Translations under genes and position numbers: made by a program | Source of the DNA: Gottfriedia luciferensis | GTDB lineage: Bacteria > Bacillota > Bacilli > Bacillales > Bacillaceae_G | Direction of reading: 5' to 3' | Length of the DNA stretch: 64,000 bases | NCBI RefSeq assembly: GCF_001712755.1 | Contig: NZ_MDKC01000001.1 | Location: 62,001 to 126,000, forward strand | In this document: positions 1 to 7,984 of the stretch, in pieces | Position numbering within the stretch: the first letter of the stretch is position 1 | How the letters are laid out: each line of letters begins with the position of its first letter | Notes under the pieces: generated by a model | Told to the model about the DNA's origin: nothing | What the model saw: the letters and a program-made list of their open reading frames with translations, nothing else | The model's database searches: none

Positions 1-531
1 AAATTGAGTGAGATTGAAAAAGTTTGCAATCCTAATACGTTAATTCTTTTAAGTGGTTACTCAAAAAAGAAGTCAAAAAAATATAAAGATGAAAACATCC
101 AGTATTTATCTACTATTGCTCCTGTCTATTTTTTGTGGAATGATGTTGACTATAGTGGCAACTATAGGGATCTAAATGCATTATTACTAGATTGTAAAGT
201 TACAATTTTAGAAAATAAAAGTGCTTCATTTGAAACTGAAAATGGTACTAAATTTTCGATTATTGGTTTAGATGATGTGAAAACAAAGAGAGATCAATTA
301 GACTTTGCACTTGAAGAGCGTTATGAAGATGATTTTAGTATTTTATCAAGCTATACTGAAGTTATGGATAGTAATAGTAGTAATTTTGAAAGTATTCAAG
401 TTTATCTGTTTGAAAGAAGTCAATTAAATGTAAATCGAAATCAGAAAATGGTATATTTGGAGCTACATAACAATAAGGGAATTCGCAAACAAAACACAAT
501 AACAGTTTTAAATTTTGAAGTTATGAAATAA
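1..531 (+). CDS. Degenerate metallophosphoesterase-like protein (YpbG-like), 5' end cut by window
   Basis: The reading frame is open back to base 1, so the gene probably starts upstream and the TTG at base 4 is likely internal. The pattern 'APVYFLWNDVDY' and the following 'IIGLDD' resemble the core of YpbG/YkoQ-type metallophosphoesterases, and the position just upstream of mecB is where B. subtilis carries ypbG. The metal-binding motifs look lost: the expected GD motif reads 'LLSGYSKKK', the GNxD motif reads 'WNDVDY', and the histidine motif reads 'ILSSYTE'. The GHTH-like motif is not recognisable near the C-terminus. I infer a pseudoenzyme or a decaying gene. Family assignment is from recall of the fold, so confidence is moderate. 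Confidence 0.5.
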   Translation, partial: KLSEIEKVCNPNTLILLSGYSKKKSKKYKDENIQYLSTIAPVYFLWNDVDYSGNYRDLNALLLDCKVTILENKSASFETENGTKFSIIGLDDVKTKRDQLDFALEERYEDDFSILSSYTEVMDSNSSNFESIQVYLFERSQLNVNRNQKMVYLELHNNKGIRKQNTITVLNFEVMK

Positions 532-564
532 GTGTTTGTTGTTTACATGCAGGAGGAAAGAAAA

Positions 565-1473
565 TTGGCCCAAATAGGAAAGTACAATATTAAAGCAATT
601 TCTAACATTGTTGGGATTTTACCAGGTACATTAAGAGCTTGGGAAAGAAGATATAATATTATAAGTCCTGTACGAAATGATGCTGGCCATCGATTATATA
701 CAGAAGAACATGTTTATATTTTAAAATGGCTCGTTCAAAAAGTTAATGAAGGGTTTACTATTGGACAAGCAATTAATTTATACGAAGCAAAAGAGCATAA
801 ATCATCTAATGATCGCTCTCTAACGGAAAATCTTCAATCAGATGCGTTAGTAAATCGAATTGTTTCTTCACTATTATCTTTTGAAGAAAGTGAAGCCCAC
901 AATTATGTGAATGACGCTTTTAGTCTTTTTTCTGTAGATAAAGTATTATTTAAAATTATTTCTAAGGTTTTCATACTAATAGGTGATAAATGTCGTAATG
1001 GTGAAATTACAAGTGCCCATGAACATTTTGCAACATCCTTTTTGAGAACGAGATTAGGGATGATTTATCAAAATTTACCTAACAATAAACATTTGCCAAA
1101 GTTAATCGCAGTTTGTGGACCAGAAGAAAAACATGAATTAGGTTTATTAATTTTTACGATTTATTTAAGAAGAATCGGTTTTCAAGTTATTTATTTAGGA
1201 GCATCAATTGATTCAAATGATGTTGAACAAGTAATAAATGAAGTGAATCCAGCTGGATTTATCATGACTTGTACTTTAAGAGAGAATTTAAAGAAAACAA
1301 TTGATCTAGCCATCATAATCAAAAAAATAAAACCTGATATCATTATTGGAATTGGTGGACACGCAGTTTCAACTTGTGAGAGCCCAATTATGGATTCAAT
1401 ACAGGAATTTTATATTGGTAGTCAACAATCGAACTGGGATGAGTGGTTAAAGCAGAATTTTAATTATAAATGA
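565..1473 (+). CDS. MerR-family regulator with C-terminal cobalamin-binding-type domain (CarH/LitR-like)
   Basis: The start is taken as TTG 565 because AGGAGG lies at 551-556, eight bases upstream; this gives 302 residues. Residues about 6-75 form a MerR winged helix-turn-helix ('TLRAWERRY', then 'GHRLYTEEHV'). Residues about 95-170 are helical, and residues about 178-300 form a Rossmann-like B12-binding domain containing 'KHELG' and 'GIGGHAV'. In CarH photoreceptors a W-x9-EH motif and a lower-axial histidine bind adenosylcobalamin. Here E153-H154 and H190 are present at matching spacing, but the Trp position is C143 and the next residue is R144. It is probably a transcriptional repressor, but whether it binds cobalamin or senses light is open. 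It sits between the ypbG-like gene and mecB, and no carotenoid or photolyase genes are nearby. Confidence 0.8.
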   Translation: MAQIGKYNIKAISNIVGILPGTLRAWERRYNIISPVRNDAGHRLYTEEHVYILKWLVQKVNEGFTIGQAINLYEAKEHKSSNDRSLTENLQSDALVNRIVSSLLSFEESEAHNYVNDAFSLFSVDKVLFKIISKVFILIGDKCRNGEITSAHEHFATSFLRTRLGMIYQNLPNNKHLPKLIAVCGPEEKHELGLLIFTIYLRRIGFQVIYLGASIDSNDVEQVINEVNPAGFIMTCTLRENLKKTIDLAIIIKKIKPDIIIGIGGHAVSTCESPIMDSIQEFYIGSQQSNWDEWLKQNFNYK

Positions 1474-1549
1474 ATTTTGACTTTAGAATCACCAAAATTA
1501 TATAAAAACATAAACTGTACTATGGTAAATGCAGCAAGGAGGCTAGTTC

Positions 1550-2158
1550 ATGAGGTTGGAACGGTTGAACTACAATAAAATAAAAGTTTTTCTTACATCT
1601 GATGATTTATCTGAACGTGGTCTGACAAAAGAAGACTTATGGTACAATGCACCAAAAGTTCAACAGCTTTTTCAAGATATGATGCATGAAGCTAGCGTAG
1701 AACTAGGTTTCGAAGTAGATGGAAAAGTATCCGTTGAAGTTTTCTCTCTTCAAGCTCAAGGAATGGTTGTAATTGTAACAAAATCCGATGAAATTGAAGA
1801 AGAGGAAGACGAATTTCAAGACGATTTTATCTCAATGGAAGTAATCCTAGATGAAAGTGAACATATATTGTACGAGTTTTCTACTTTAGATGATCTAATC
1901 CTACTTTCTGAAAAATTGGTTTCATGTGATGCTTTAGGTGGGAGATTATTCTCTTTTGAAAATACGTTTTACTTAAAGTTCGAGGAGAATGAAATAGGAA
2001 GACTAGATCGTGAAACATTTTATGCGATTTTAGCTGAATATGGTAATCCTTCCACAAGAACTATTTATCGTATTATTGAATATGGTAAAGAACTTATCTC
2101 AGAAAATGCTATTGAACAACTGCATTTTTATTTCGTTAAAAATAAAGCCTCTCAGTAA
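1550..2158 (+). CDS. mecB: MecB (YpbH), MecA-family adaptor protein for ClpC
   Basis: This 202-residue protein begins 'MRLERLNYNKIKVFLTSDDL' and has the MecA-family layout: an N-terminal substrate-recognition part (about 1-80), an acidic linker ('EIEEEEDEFQDD', about 85-97), and a C-terminal part that in the family binds the ClpC chaperone. MecA-type adaptors deliver substrates to ClpCP or keep them away from it; the YpbH paralogue affects competence and sporulation in B. subtilis. Its place directly upstream of gudB matches ypbH rather than mecA, which sits elsewhere. AAGGAGG at 1536-1542 supports the ATG. It ends in a strong hairpin terminator. Confidence 0.85.
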   Translation: MRLERLNYNKIKVFLTSDDLSERGLTKEDLWYNAPKVQQLFQDMMHEASVELGFEVDGKVSVEVFSLQAQGMVVIVTKSDEIEEEEDEFQDDFISMEVILDESEHILYEFSTLDDLILLSEKLVSCDALGGRLFSFENTFYLKFEENEIGRLDRETFYAILAEYGNPSTRTIYRIIEYGKELISENAIEQLHFYFVKNKASQ

Positions 2159-2178
2159 TTTATTACGAGAGGTTTTAC
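2144..2178 (+). terminator. Intrinsic terminator after mecB
   Basis: CCTCTC (2148-2153) pairs with GAGAGG (2167-2172), extended by AT pairs in the loop-side stem, and is followed by TTTTACTTTTG. The stop codon of mecB lies inside the hairpin. Confidence 0.8.
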
Positions 2179-2231
2179 TTTTGTAAATTTTTTATTAATA
2201 TATTGTATTTCTTCATATTCTTTTCTTTTCA

Positions 2232-2274
2232 AATTTTGGAAATAGGAGTATAATGACCTTAGAAAACGCTTACA
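2232..2274 (+). promoter_or_regulatory. Probable gudB promoter with overlapping cre-like CcpA site
   Basis: TATAAT at 2249-2254 is a perfect -10. The -35 region is weak, the best candidate being TTTCAA at about 2227-2232. AGAAAACGCTTACA at 2261-2274 matches the CcpA operator consensus TGWNANCGNTNWCA at every position except the first and would overlap the transcription start. CcpA repression through a cre is known for rocG of B. subtilis, so glucose repression of this glutamate dehydrogenase is a reasonable inference. Confidence 0.5.
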
Positions 2275-2395
2275 TTAAACGAATATTATATTTTGTTTTC
2301 TATGTGTTTATAACTTTCAAAAAGGGATGGAAAGTTGTATACTAATTTCAGAATGAATGAATCTTTTCATAGTTCAAATTTCTAGGGGGTTTACA

Positions 2396-3676
2396 ATGGT
2401 TGCCGAGAAATCTACAGAGAAAAATAGCAACACTGAAGAACAATTAGATGTACTAGCGCCTACACAAGTAGTTATTAAAGAAGCGTTAGAAAAATTAGGA
2501 TATTCAAATGAAATGTATGAACTTTTAAAAGAACCAGTTCGTATGATGACTGTAAAAATTCCAGTTCGCATGGATGATGGACAAGTGAAAATTTTCACTG
2601 GTTACAGAGCTCAACATAATGATGCGGTAGGACCAACAAAAGGTGGTATCCGTTTCCATCCAAATGTAACAGAAAATGAAGTTAAAGCCCTTTCAATCTG
2701 GATGAGCTTAAAATGTGGAATTGTAGATTTACCATATGGTGGAGGTAAAGGTGGAATCGTTTGTGATCCACGTGATATGTCATTCCGTGAGTTAGAAAGA
2801 CTTAGTCGCGGTTATGTTCGTGCAATTAGTCAGATCGTAGGACCAACTAAAGATATTCCAGCTCCAGACGTATTTACAAACTCACAAATCATGGCTTGGA
2901 TGATGGATGAATATTCTAGAATAGATGAATTTAACTCACCTGGTTTTATTACAGGTAAACCATTAGTATTAGGTGGATCTCACGGCCGTGAAACAGCTAC
3001 TGCTAAAGGTGTAACAATTGTAATTCGTGAAGCAGCAAAGCGTAGAGGAATTAAGTTAGAAGGTGCACGAGTTGTTATCCAAGGATTTGGTAATGCAGGT
3101 AGCTTCTTAGCGAAATTCATGCATGATGCTGGTGCAAAAGTTATTGGTATTTCTGATGCTTATGGTGCACTTCATGATCCAAACGGCTTAGACATTGATT
3201 ATTTATTAGATCGTAGAGATAGCTTTGGTACAATTACTAAACTATTTAATAATACAATTTCCAATAAAGAATTATTAGAATTAGATTGTGATATCTTAGT
3301 TCCAGCAGCGATTGAAAATCAAATTACAAAAGATAATGCTCATAATATTAAAGCAAATATTGTAGTTGAAGCTGCAAACGGACCAACAACACTTGAAGCT
3401 ACTAAGATCTTAACAGAGCGTGGAATTTTATTAGTTCCAGACGTATTAGCTAGTGCTGGTGGTGTAACTGTTTCTTACTTTGAATGGGTACAGAATAACC
3501 AAGGTTACTACTGGACTGAAGAAGAAGTAGAAGATCGATTAGAAAAAGTTATGGTACGTTCATTTAATAATATTTATGAAACAAGTGTAAATAGAAAAGT
3601 AAATATGCGATTAGCTGCTTATATGGTTGGCGCGCGTAAAATGGCTGAAGCTAGCCGATTCAGAGGCTGGGTATAA
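2396..3676 (+). CDS. gudB: NAD-specific glutamate dehydrogenase GudB/RocG
   Basis: The enzyme oxidatively deaminates glutamate to 2-oxoglutarate and ammonia, using NAD. The 426-residue length is usual for the hexameric bacterial family. The substrate domain carries 'GPTKGGIRFHP' and the catalytic-lysine motif 'YGGGKGGI' (around residues 95-125), and the Rossmann domain carries 'VVIQGFGNAG' (about 230-240). ATG 2396 is chosen because AGGGGG lies at 2384-2389; an upstream in-frame TTG at 2357 has no ribosome site. The locus matches gudB (between mecB and ypdA), and the short in-frame duplication that inactivates gudB in B. subtilis 168 is not present, so the protein should be active. The cre-like site upstream is a rocG-like feature. 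Confidence 0.93.
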   Translation: MVAEKSTEKNSNTEEQLDVLAPTQVVIKEALEKLGYSNEMYELLKEPVRMMTVKIPVRMDDGQVKIFTGYRAQHNDAVGPTKGGIRFHPNVTENEVKALSIWMSLKCGIVDLPYGGGKGGIVCDPRDMSFRELERLSRGYVRAISQIVGPTKDIPAPDVFTNSQIMAWMMDEYSRIDEFNSPGFITGKPLVLGGSHGRETATAKGVTIVIREAAKRRGIKLEGARVVIQGFGNAGSFLAKFMHDAGAKVIGISDAYGALHDPNGLDIDYLLDRRDSFGTITKLFNNTISNKELLELDCDILVPAAIENQITKDNAHNIKANIVVEAANGPTTLEATKILTERGILLVPDVLASAGGVTVSYFEWVQNNQGYYWTEEEVEDRLEKVMVRSFNNIYETSVNRKVNMRLAAYMVGARKMAEASRFRGWV

Positions 3677-3693
3677 GATTATATTTGTTGATA

Positions 3694-3729
3694 AAAACAA
3701 GGTGGAGAATATCCATCTTGTTTTTTTTG
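3694..3729 (+). terminator. Intrinsic terminator after gudB
   Basis: AACAAGGTGGA (3696-3706) pairs with TCCATCTTGTT (3712-3722), with one G-U pair, and runs into eight T residues. Confidence 0.85.
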
Positions 3730-3817
3730 ATTAGCTATTATTAGACAAATTGAATATTTTACGTAAAATAGTAATAGTAAATATAACTAAGACTCTAGTT
3801 TATTGGAGATGTTTCAA

Positions 3818-4792
3818 ATGGAAAAAGTTGAAGTTCTAATCATTGGCGGAGGACCATGTGGTATTGCAGCTTATCTTGCATTAAAAAATAAGGGGATTAC
3901 TGCATTAATAATCGAAAAAGGGAATATAGTTCATACCCTCAGTCGATTTCCAACGCATCAAACATTTTTTAGTACAAGTGAAAAATTAGAAGTGGGAAAT
4001 ATTCCATTTATTATTGAAGGTAGAAAACCAAAAAAACACCAAGCTCTAGCATATTACCGTGACGTTGTTAAACGAAATAAAATAAAAATTAATGCTTTTG
4101 AAGAGGTAAAAACGGTTAATAAGAAAAGTGATTTTATCATCGAATCAGTTACAATAAACGGTGAAGAAAAACGTTATGAAGCGAAAGCTGTTATTGTAGC
4201 AACTGGTTATTATGACCAACCAAACTATTTATTAACACCTGGTGAACAGCTTAATAAAGTTTCCCATTACTTTTTTGAAGGTCATAAACATTTTAATCAG
4301 AAGGTAGTCGTTATTGGTGGGAAAAACTCAAGTGTTGACGCAGCACTAGAACTAGAAAAGTGTGGGGCAGATGTAACGGTACTTTATAGAGGCAGTTCGT
4401 ATTCACCAAGTATTAAACCATGGGTTCTACCAGAATTCGAGGCACTTGTCCGTTCTGAAACAATTAAAATGGAATTTAACGCAAATCTACTTGAAATAAA
4501 AGAATCATCAGTAGTATACGAAAAAGAAGGACAAATAGTTGAGATTGAGAATGACTTTGTCTATGCCATGACAGGATACCATCCTGATCATACATTAATT
4601 AAAAGTATGGGCGTAAAAGTAGATGATCTAACAGGAAGACCATTATTCAATCCAGAAACGATGGAAACAAATATTGAAGGCATTTATATTGCAGGGGTGA
4701 TTGCTGCTGGAAACAATGCAAACGAAATATTTATAGAAAATGGTCGTTTTCACGGTGACCTAATCGTTTCTCATTTAGTTAGTAATAAATAA
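3818..4792 (+). CDS. ypdA: YpdA, bacillithiol disulfide reductase (Bdr)
   Basis: This is an FAD/NAD(P)H pyridine nucleotide-disulfide oxidoreductase-type protein of 324 residues. The N-terminal FAD site reads 'VLIIGGGPCGIAAY' (residues 5-18), and a second dinucleotide-binding glycine motif reads 'VVVIGGKNSSVDAA' (about 165-178). The C-terminal FAD motif reads 'GIYIAGVIAAG'. YpdA homologues reduce oxidised bacillithiol disulfide, and the cysteine beside the first glycine motif (C14) is the residue implicated in the family. GGAG at 3805-3808 fits ATG 3818. ypdA follows gudB in B. subtilis too, and bshA and bshB1 lie 31 kb away in the same window. Confidence 0.9.
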   Translation: MEKVEVLIIGGGPCGIAAYLALKNKGITALIIEKGNIVHTLSRFPTHQTFFSTSEKLEVGNIPFIIEGRKPKKHQALAYYRDVVKRNKIKINAFEEVKTVNKKSDFIIESVTINGEEKRYEAKAVIVATGYYDQPNYLLTPGEQLNKVSHYFFEGHKHFNQKVVVIGGKNSSVDAALELEKCGADVTVLYRGSSYSPSIKPWVLPEFEALVRSETIKMEFNANLLEIKESSVVYEKEGQIVEIENDFVYAMTGYHPDHTLIKSMGVKVDDLTGRPLFNPETMETNIEGIYIAGVIAAGNNANEIFIENGRFHGDLIVSHLVSNK

Positions 4793-5100
4793 TCTCAAAA
4801 AAATGGTCAATAGGGAAAACGGACATTAAATGAACATTTATTTAATGATAAAATGAACATTTTTTGGATGATCTATTAAAGTTTTAAATGTTAATATAGT
4901 TGATTAATTTCATGATTCCAATAGCAAGTAATGATTTCATTTTTAGAAGTTAAAAATACTATGGACTAATTTTTAGAAAAACAATTTCAGTAGATTAGTT
5001 TAATTAAAGTTCGGTATATATTGACTTACAAGCTGATTTAGCTGATTAATATACAATAGTTAGGTTACTCTAAGTAAAGGATATTTGATTAGGGTTTATT

Positions 5101-5276
5101 GCAGACTTTTTTCGATGAATAAGTTGATTGGAACGAAGGGGTGCTCGACTCCTATGGGATAAGCGGGAAGGCTGAGACCCCGCAGGCTTGCCGAGGAGGC
5201 TAAAGAATCTTGCCCCATGGAAAGCGAGCATCCTGTAGTGGAAATCAACATCACTCTACTCCTTTTACGAAAATTT
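5101..5276 (+). repeat. Dispersed structured intergenic repeat, family A, copy 1
   Basis: This GC-richer block in an AT-rich gap recurs at 6597-6741 and, inverted, at 53793-53967. The core has inverted ends GTTGATT (5123-5129) and AATCAAC (5243-5249), with inner pairs TGCTCG/CGAGCA and CCTATGGG/CCCATGG, so it folds into a long hairpin. It contains no convincing ORF. I recall similar sequences scattered in Bacillaceae genomes but cannot name a catalogued family. The rest of the 4793-5410 gap is AT-rich with only the terminator and promoter listed separately. Confidence 0.85.
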
Positions 5277-5302
5277 GAAAATTTAATTTACAAGAATGTT
5301 TT

Positions 5303-5332
5303 TGAAACGTAGCTAAGCTACGTTTTTTTTAT
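5303..5332 (+). terminator. Intrinsic terminator upstream of ansA
   Basis: A perfect AAACGTAGCT/AGCTACGTTT palindrome is followed by a run of eight T. It closes the repeat-bearing gap before the ansA promoter. Confidence 0.75.
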
Positions 5333-5356
5333 TAAAGATTTTCGAGCCGTTTTCTG

Positions 5357-5386
5357 TTTACTTAAATAATTTTAAAATGTTATAAT
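5357..5386 (+). promoter_or_regulatory. Predicted sigma-A promoter of ansA
   Basis: TTTACT (5357-5362) and TATAAT (5381-5386) are separated by 18 bases and lie about 25 bases upstream of the ansA start. Confidence 0.55.
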
Positions 5387-5410
5387 TTCATGTGAAATGA
5401 GGTGCTTAAA

Positions 5411-6379
5411 ATGAAAAAAGTAGTATTAATAACAACAGGTGGAACGATTGCAAGTAAACCAAATGCAGAATCAGGTAAATTAGATTCTGGAGCATTGTCA
5501 GGTCAAGAAATTGCAGAAATGCTCAATTTACCAAAAGATATAAATGTAATTGTTGATTCTTTTTTCCAAGTTCCAAGTATGCACATAGGCTTCGAACATT
5601 GGATGTTATTAAAGAATAAAATTGAAGAATATTATCAAGACGAAACTATCGATGGGGTTGTCGTTACCCATGGAACTGATACGTTAGAAGAAACGGCTTA
5701 CTTTTTAGATTTAACAATTGACGACGATCGTCCAGTTGTTATTACTGGCTCTCAAAGATCACCAGGAGAATTAGGTACAGATGCTTTTATCAATTTAAGA
5801 CATGCAATTTATACTGCATCTGACGAATCTACTCGAAACGTTGGTACAGTTGTTGTCTTTAATGAACGTATTTTTACTGCAAAATATGTTAAAAAAGAAC
5901 ATGCATCTAATATTCAAGGATTTAACGTATTTGGATTCGGATACCTAGGTATTATCGATAACGATAAAGTACATATCTATCAAAAACCGGTATTAAAGGA
6001 TAAATACAAAATTACAAGTGAGTTACCTCAAGTTGATATAATTAAATGTTATATTGAAGCTAAAGGATATTTAATTAAAGCAGCTGTTGAAAATGGAGCT
6101 AAAGGTATTGTCCTTGAAGGCGTTGGAAGAGGACAAGTATCTCCACATATGACTGAAGAAATCGAAAAAGCGGTTAAAGATGGCATTAAAGTAGTCATCA
6201 CAACAAGTTCTGAAGAAGGCGAAGTATATCCGACTTATGATTATTACGGAAGTGCCTATGATTTAGTTAATAAAGGTGTTATTTTAGGTAAAGATTATGA
6301 TAGCAAAAAGGCAAGAATTAAATTAACTGTTATGTTAGCATCCGAAGTGAATGATATTCTCGAAGGATTCTCTAAATAA
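5411..6379 (+). CDS. ansA: Type I L-asparaginase
   Basis: The enzyme hydrolyses L-asparagine to aspartate and ammonia; the absence of a signal peptide points to a cytoplasmic form. The N-terminal motif 'TTGGTIAS' supplies the first nucleophilic threonine, and 'VVTHGTDTLEETAYFL' (about residues 80-96) supplies the second Thr-Asp pair. Length, 322 residues, fits the family. ATG 5411 is preferred over GTG 5402 because GAGGTG at 5399-5404 is its ribosome site. In B. subtilis the genes sleB-ypeB lie at this place, so the neighbourhood differs. It appears to be a single-gene transcript between its own promoter and terminator. Confidence 0.92.
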   Translation: MKKVVLITTGGTIASKPNAESGKLDSGALSGQEIAEMLNLPKDINVIVDSFFQVPSMHIGFEHWMLLKNKIEEYYQDETIDGVVVTHGTDTLEETAYFLDLTIDDDRPVVITGSQRSPGELGTDAFINLRHAIYTASDESTRNVGTVVVFNERIFTAKYVKKEHASNIQGFNVFGFGYLGIIDNDKVHIYQKPVLKDKYKITSELPQVDIIKCYIEAKGYLIKAAVENGAKGIVLEGVGRGQVSPHMTEEIEKAVKDGIKVVITTSSEEGEVYPTYDYYGSAYDLVNKGVILGKDYDSKKARIKLTVMLASEVNDILEGFSK

Positions 6380-6402
6380 TTTTACTTATTTATACATTTC
6401 TC

Positions 6403-6428
6403 AAAAACGTGCATAGCACGTTTTTTTG
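6403..6428 (+). terminator. Intrinsic terminator after ansA
   Basis: AAAACGTGC pairs with GCACGTTTT across an AT loop and is followed by T residues to 6427. Confidence 0.85.
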
Positions 6429-6596
6429 GTGTTGAAACACAAATGTTCAAACGTATATTAAGTAAAACTCTTTGATTGTATATTTAATTTCTTTATAGTC
6501 TATTAAGGCTTTTAAAAGTTAATATGACAGTTTTAAAAAGTCAACAAAATCTAGTGCTTTTTATTTTTAAAAAGTTAAAAATATTTAAGAGCTAGT

Positions 6597-6741
6597 TTTG
6601 GAGGGATGATCGATTCCTATGGGATATACGGGAAGGCTAAAGACCCCACAGGCTTGCCGAGGAGGCTAAAGAATCTCGCCACATGGAAAGCGAGCATCCT
6701 GTAGTGGAAATCAACATCACTCTACTCCTTTTACGAAAATT
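6597..6741 (+). repeat. Dispersed structured intergenic repeat, family A, copy 2
   Basis: The sequence is nearly identical to 5136-5276 from 'CCTATGGGATA' through 'CTCCTTTTACGAAAATTT', with scattered substitutions. The left flank has diverged and lacks the GTTGATT end. It lies in the 6380-6871 gap, which otherwise holds nothing I can identify. Confidence 0.85.
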
Positions 6742-6871
6742 TTGTAATTTATTGACAAGGTTTTTTTGATTAATACAGTTAAAAGTTAAATGAATTAAAA
6801 CTTAAATTCAAAATTGTGTATAAAATTAAATGAATCTAATCATACTGGTAATAAAAAAGGTATGATTTTAA

Positions 6872-7057
6872 ATGAAAAGAATCGAACGAATACTATTTAA
6901 ATTAATTATTATTCAATTATTTTGTTTAGTTATAAGTCAATACGTCTTATCATTCCCTAGTCTTTCTGTCTATTTAACGAAAATTGAATTATATGAAGGC
7001 GTTACGCAAAAAGCTAAAGACGTAACGAGAGAAGTATATAATCATATTGGTAAATAG
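6872..7057 (+). CDS. ypfB: YpfB-like small membrane protein (DUF5359 family)
   Basis: This is a 61-residue protein with one hydrophobic helix (about residues 8-28) followed by a polar tail containing 'VYLTKIELYEGVTQKAKD'. That tail matches my recollection of YpfB, which precedes cmk in B. subtilis. The function is not known. AAAGGTATGA lies just upstream of the ATG. The gene is followed by its own hairpin terminator, so it is probably transcribed apart from cmk. Confidence 0.75.
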   Translation: MKRIERILFKLIIIQLFCLVISQYVLSFPSLSVYLTKIELYEGVTQKAKDVTREVYNHIGK

Positions 7058-7091
7058 ATGAATTCGTCGGAATCATATGGTAATATAAATT

Positions 7092-7119
7092 AAAGCAGGC
7101 TAGCCTGCTTTATTTTTAT
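7092..7119 (+). terminator. Intrinsic terminator after ypfB
   Basis: AAAGCAGGCT/AGCCTGCTTT is a perfect palindrome followed by ATTTTTATTTG. Confidence 0.8.
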
Positions 7120-7195
7120 TTGTTTTTATTTTTTTAGGACATGATAAGATTAAAGGTTGCTATTGAAGTAGCACTTTTTTTATGTAGGAGGACTT

Positions 7196-7876
7196 ATGAG
7201 TAAAAAAATTAGTATAGCGATAGATGGACCAGCAGCTGCCGGTAAAAGTACAGTTGCAAAAATTGTTGCAAAAAAATTAGGATATGTTTATATAGACACT
7301 GGTGCAATGTACCGTGCTCTAACCTTTAAAGCGATTCAAAACAATATTGATGTAAATAACGAGATGGATTTAAGTAACTTACTTTCAAATATAACGATTA
7401 AGTTAATTCCGGAAGAAGGCACTCAAAAAGTTTTCATTGATGATGTTGATGTTTCAGAGCCAATAAGAACACCAGAAGTAACTAGAAATGTATCATTTGT
7501 TGCAAAACATAGTTTAGTTCGTGAAAAAATGGTCGATTTACAACGTGAATATGCCGTAAATGGTGGGGTTGTAATGGATGGAAGAGATATTGGGACTCAT
7601 GTATTAGTTGGTGCAGAAGTTAAGATTTTTATGATTGCTTCTGTGGATGAACGAGCTCAAAGAAGACATATTGAAAACGTTAAAAACGGTTTTGAAAGTG
7701 ATTTAGAACAATTGAAAATAGAAATAGCAACAAGAGACCGAATTGACTCGGAAAGAGAAGTATCACCATTGAAAAAGGCTGATGATGCAATCTCATTAGA
7801 TACTACATCTAAAAACATTGATGATGTTGTAAATGAAATATTAACGATTGTTGAAGATAAAATAAAAAATATTTAG
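7196..7876 (+). CDS. cmk: Cytidylate kinase
   Basis: The enzyme phosphorylates CMP and dCMP with ATP in pyrimidine nucleotide metabolism. The P-loop '[15 protein letters not shown]' is at residues 8-22, '[10 protein letters not shown]' follows at about 35-44, and '[11 protein letters not shown]' at about 122-132 carries the nucleotide-binding Asp-Arg. The 226-residue length is typical. TAGGAGG sits just before the ATG. A short hairpin with a seven-T run immediately precedes that ribosome site (about 7155-7182). Downstream is the S1-domain gene, as in B. subtilis cmk-ypfD. Confidence 0.95.
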   Translation: MSKKISIAIDGPAAAGKSTVAKIVAKKLGYVYIDTGAMYRALTFKAIQNNIDVNNEMDLSNLLSNITIKLIPEEGTQKVFIDDVDVSEPIRTPEVTRNVSFVAKHSLVREKMVDLQREYAVNGGVVMDGRDIGTHVLVGAEVKIFMIASVDERAQRRHIENVKNGFESDLEQLKIEIATRDRIDSEREVSPLKKADDAISLDTTSKNIDDVVNEILTIVEDKIKNI

Positions 7877-7984
7877 AAGAATTAGTCATCAGATTTCTTG
7901 ACTTTTCTGCTTATTTATTAGAAGGTAAAAGAGGATAATACATAATTGGTCTATCCATTTTTAAAACATAAGGAGGAATATGAC

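Noticed and set aside
2396-3676. Possible cryptic gudB with the inactivating short duplication of strain 168
   Set aside because: The active-site region 'ENEVKALSIWMSLK' shows no duplicated residues.
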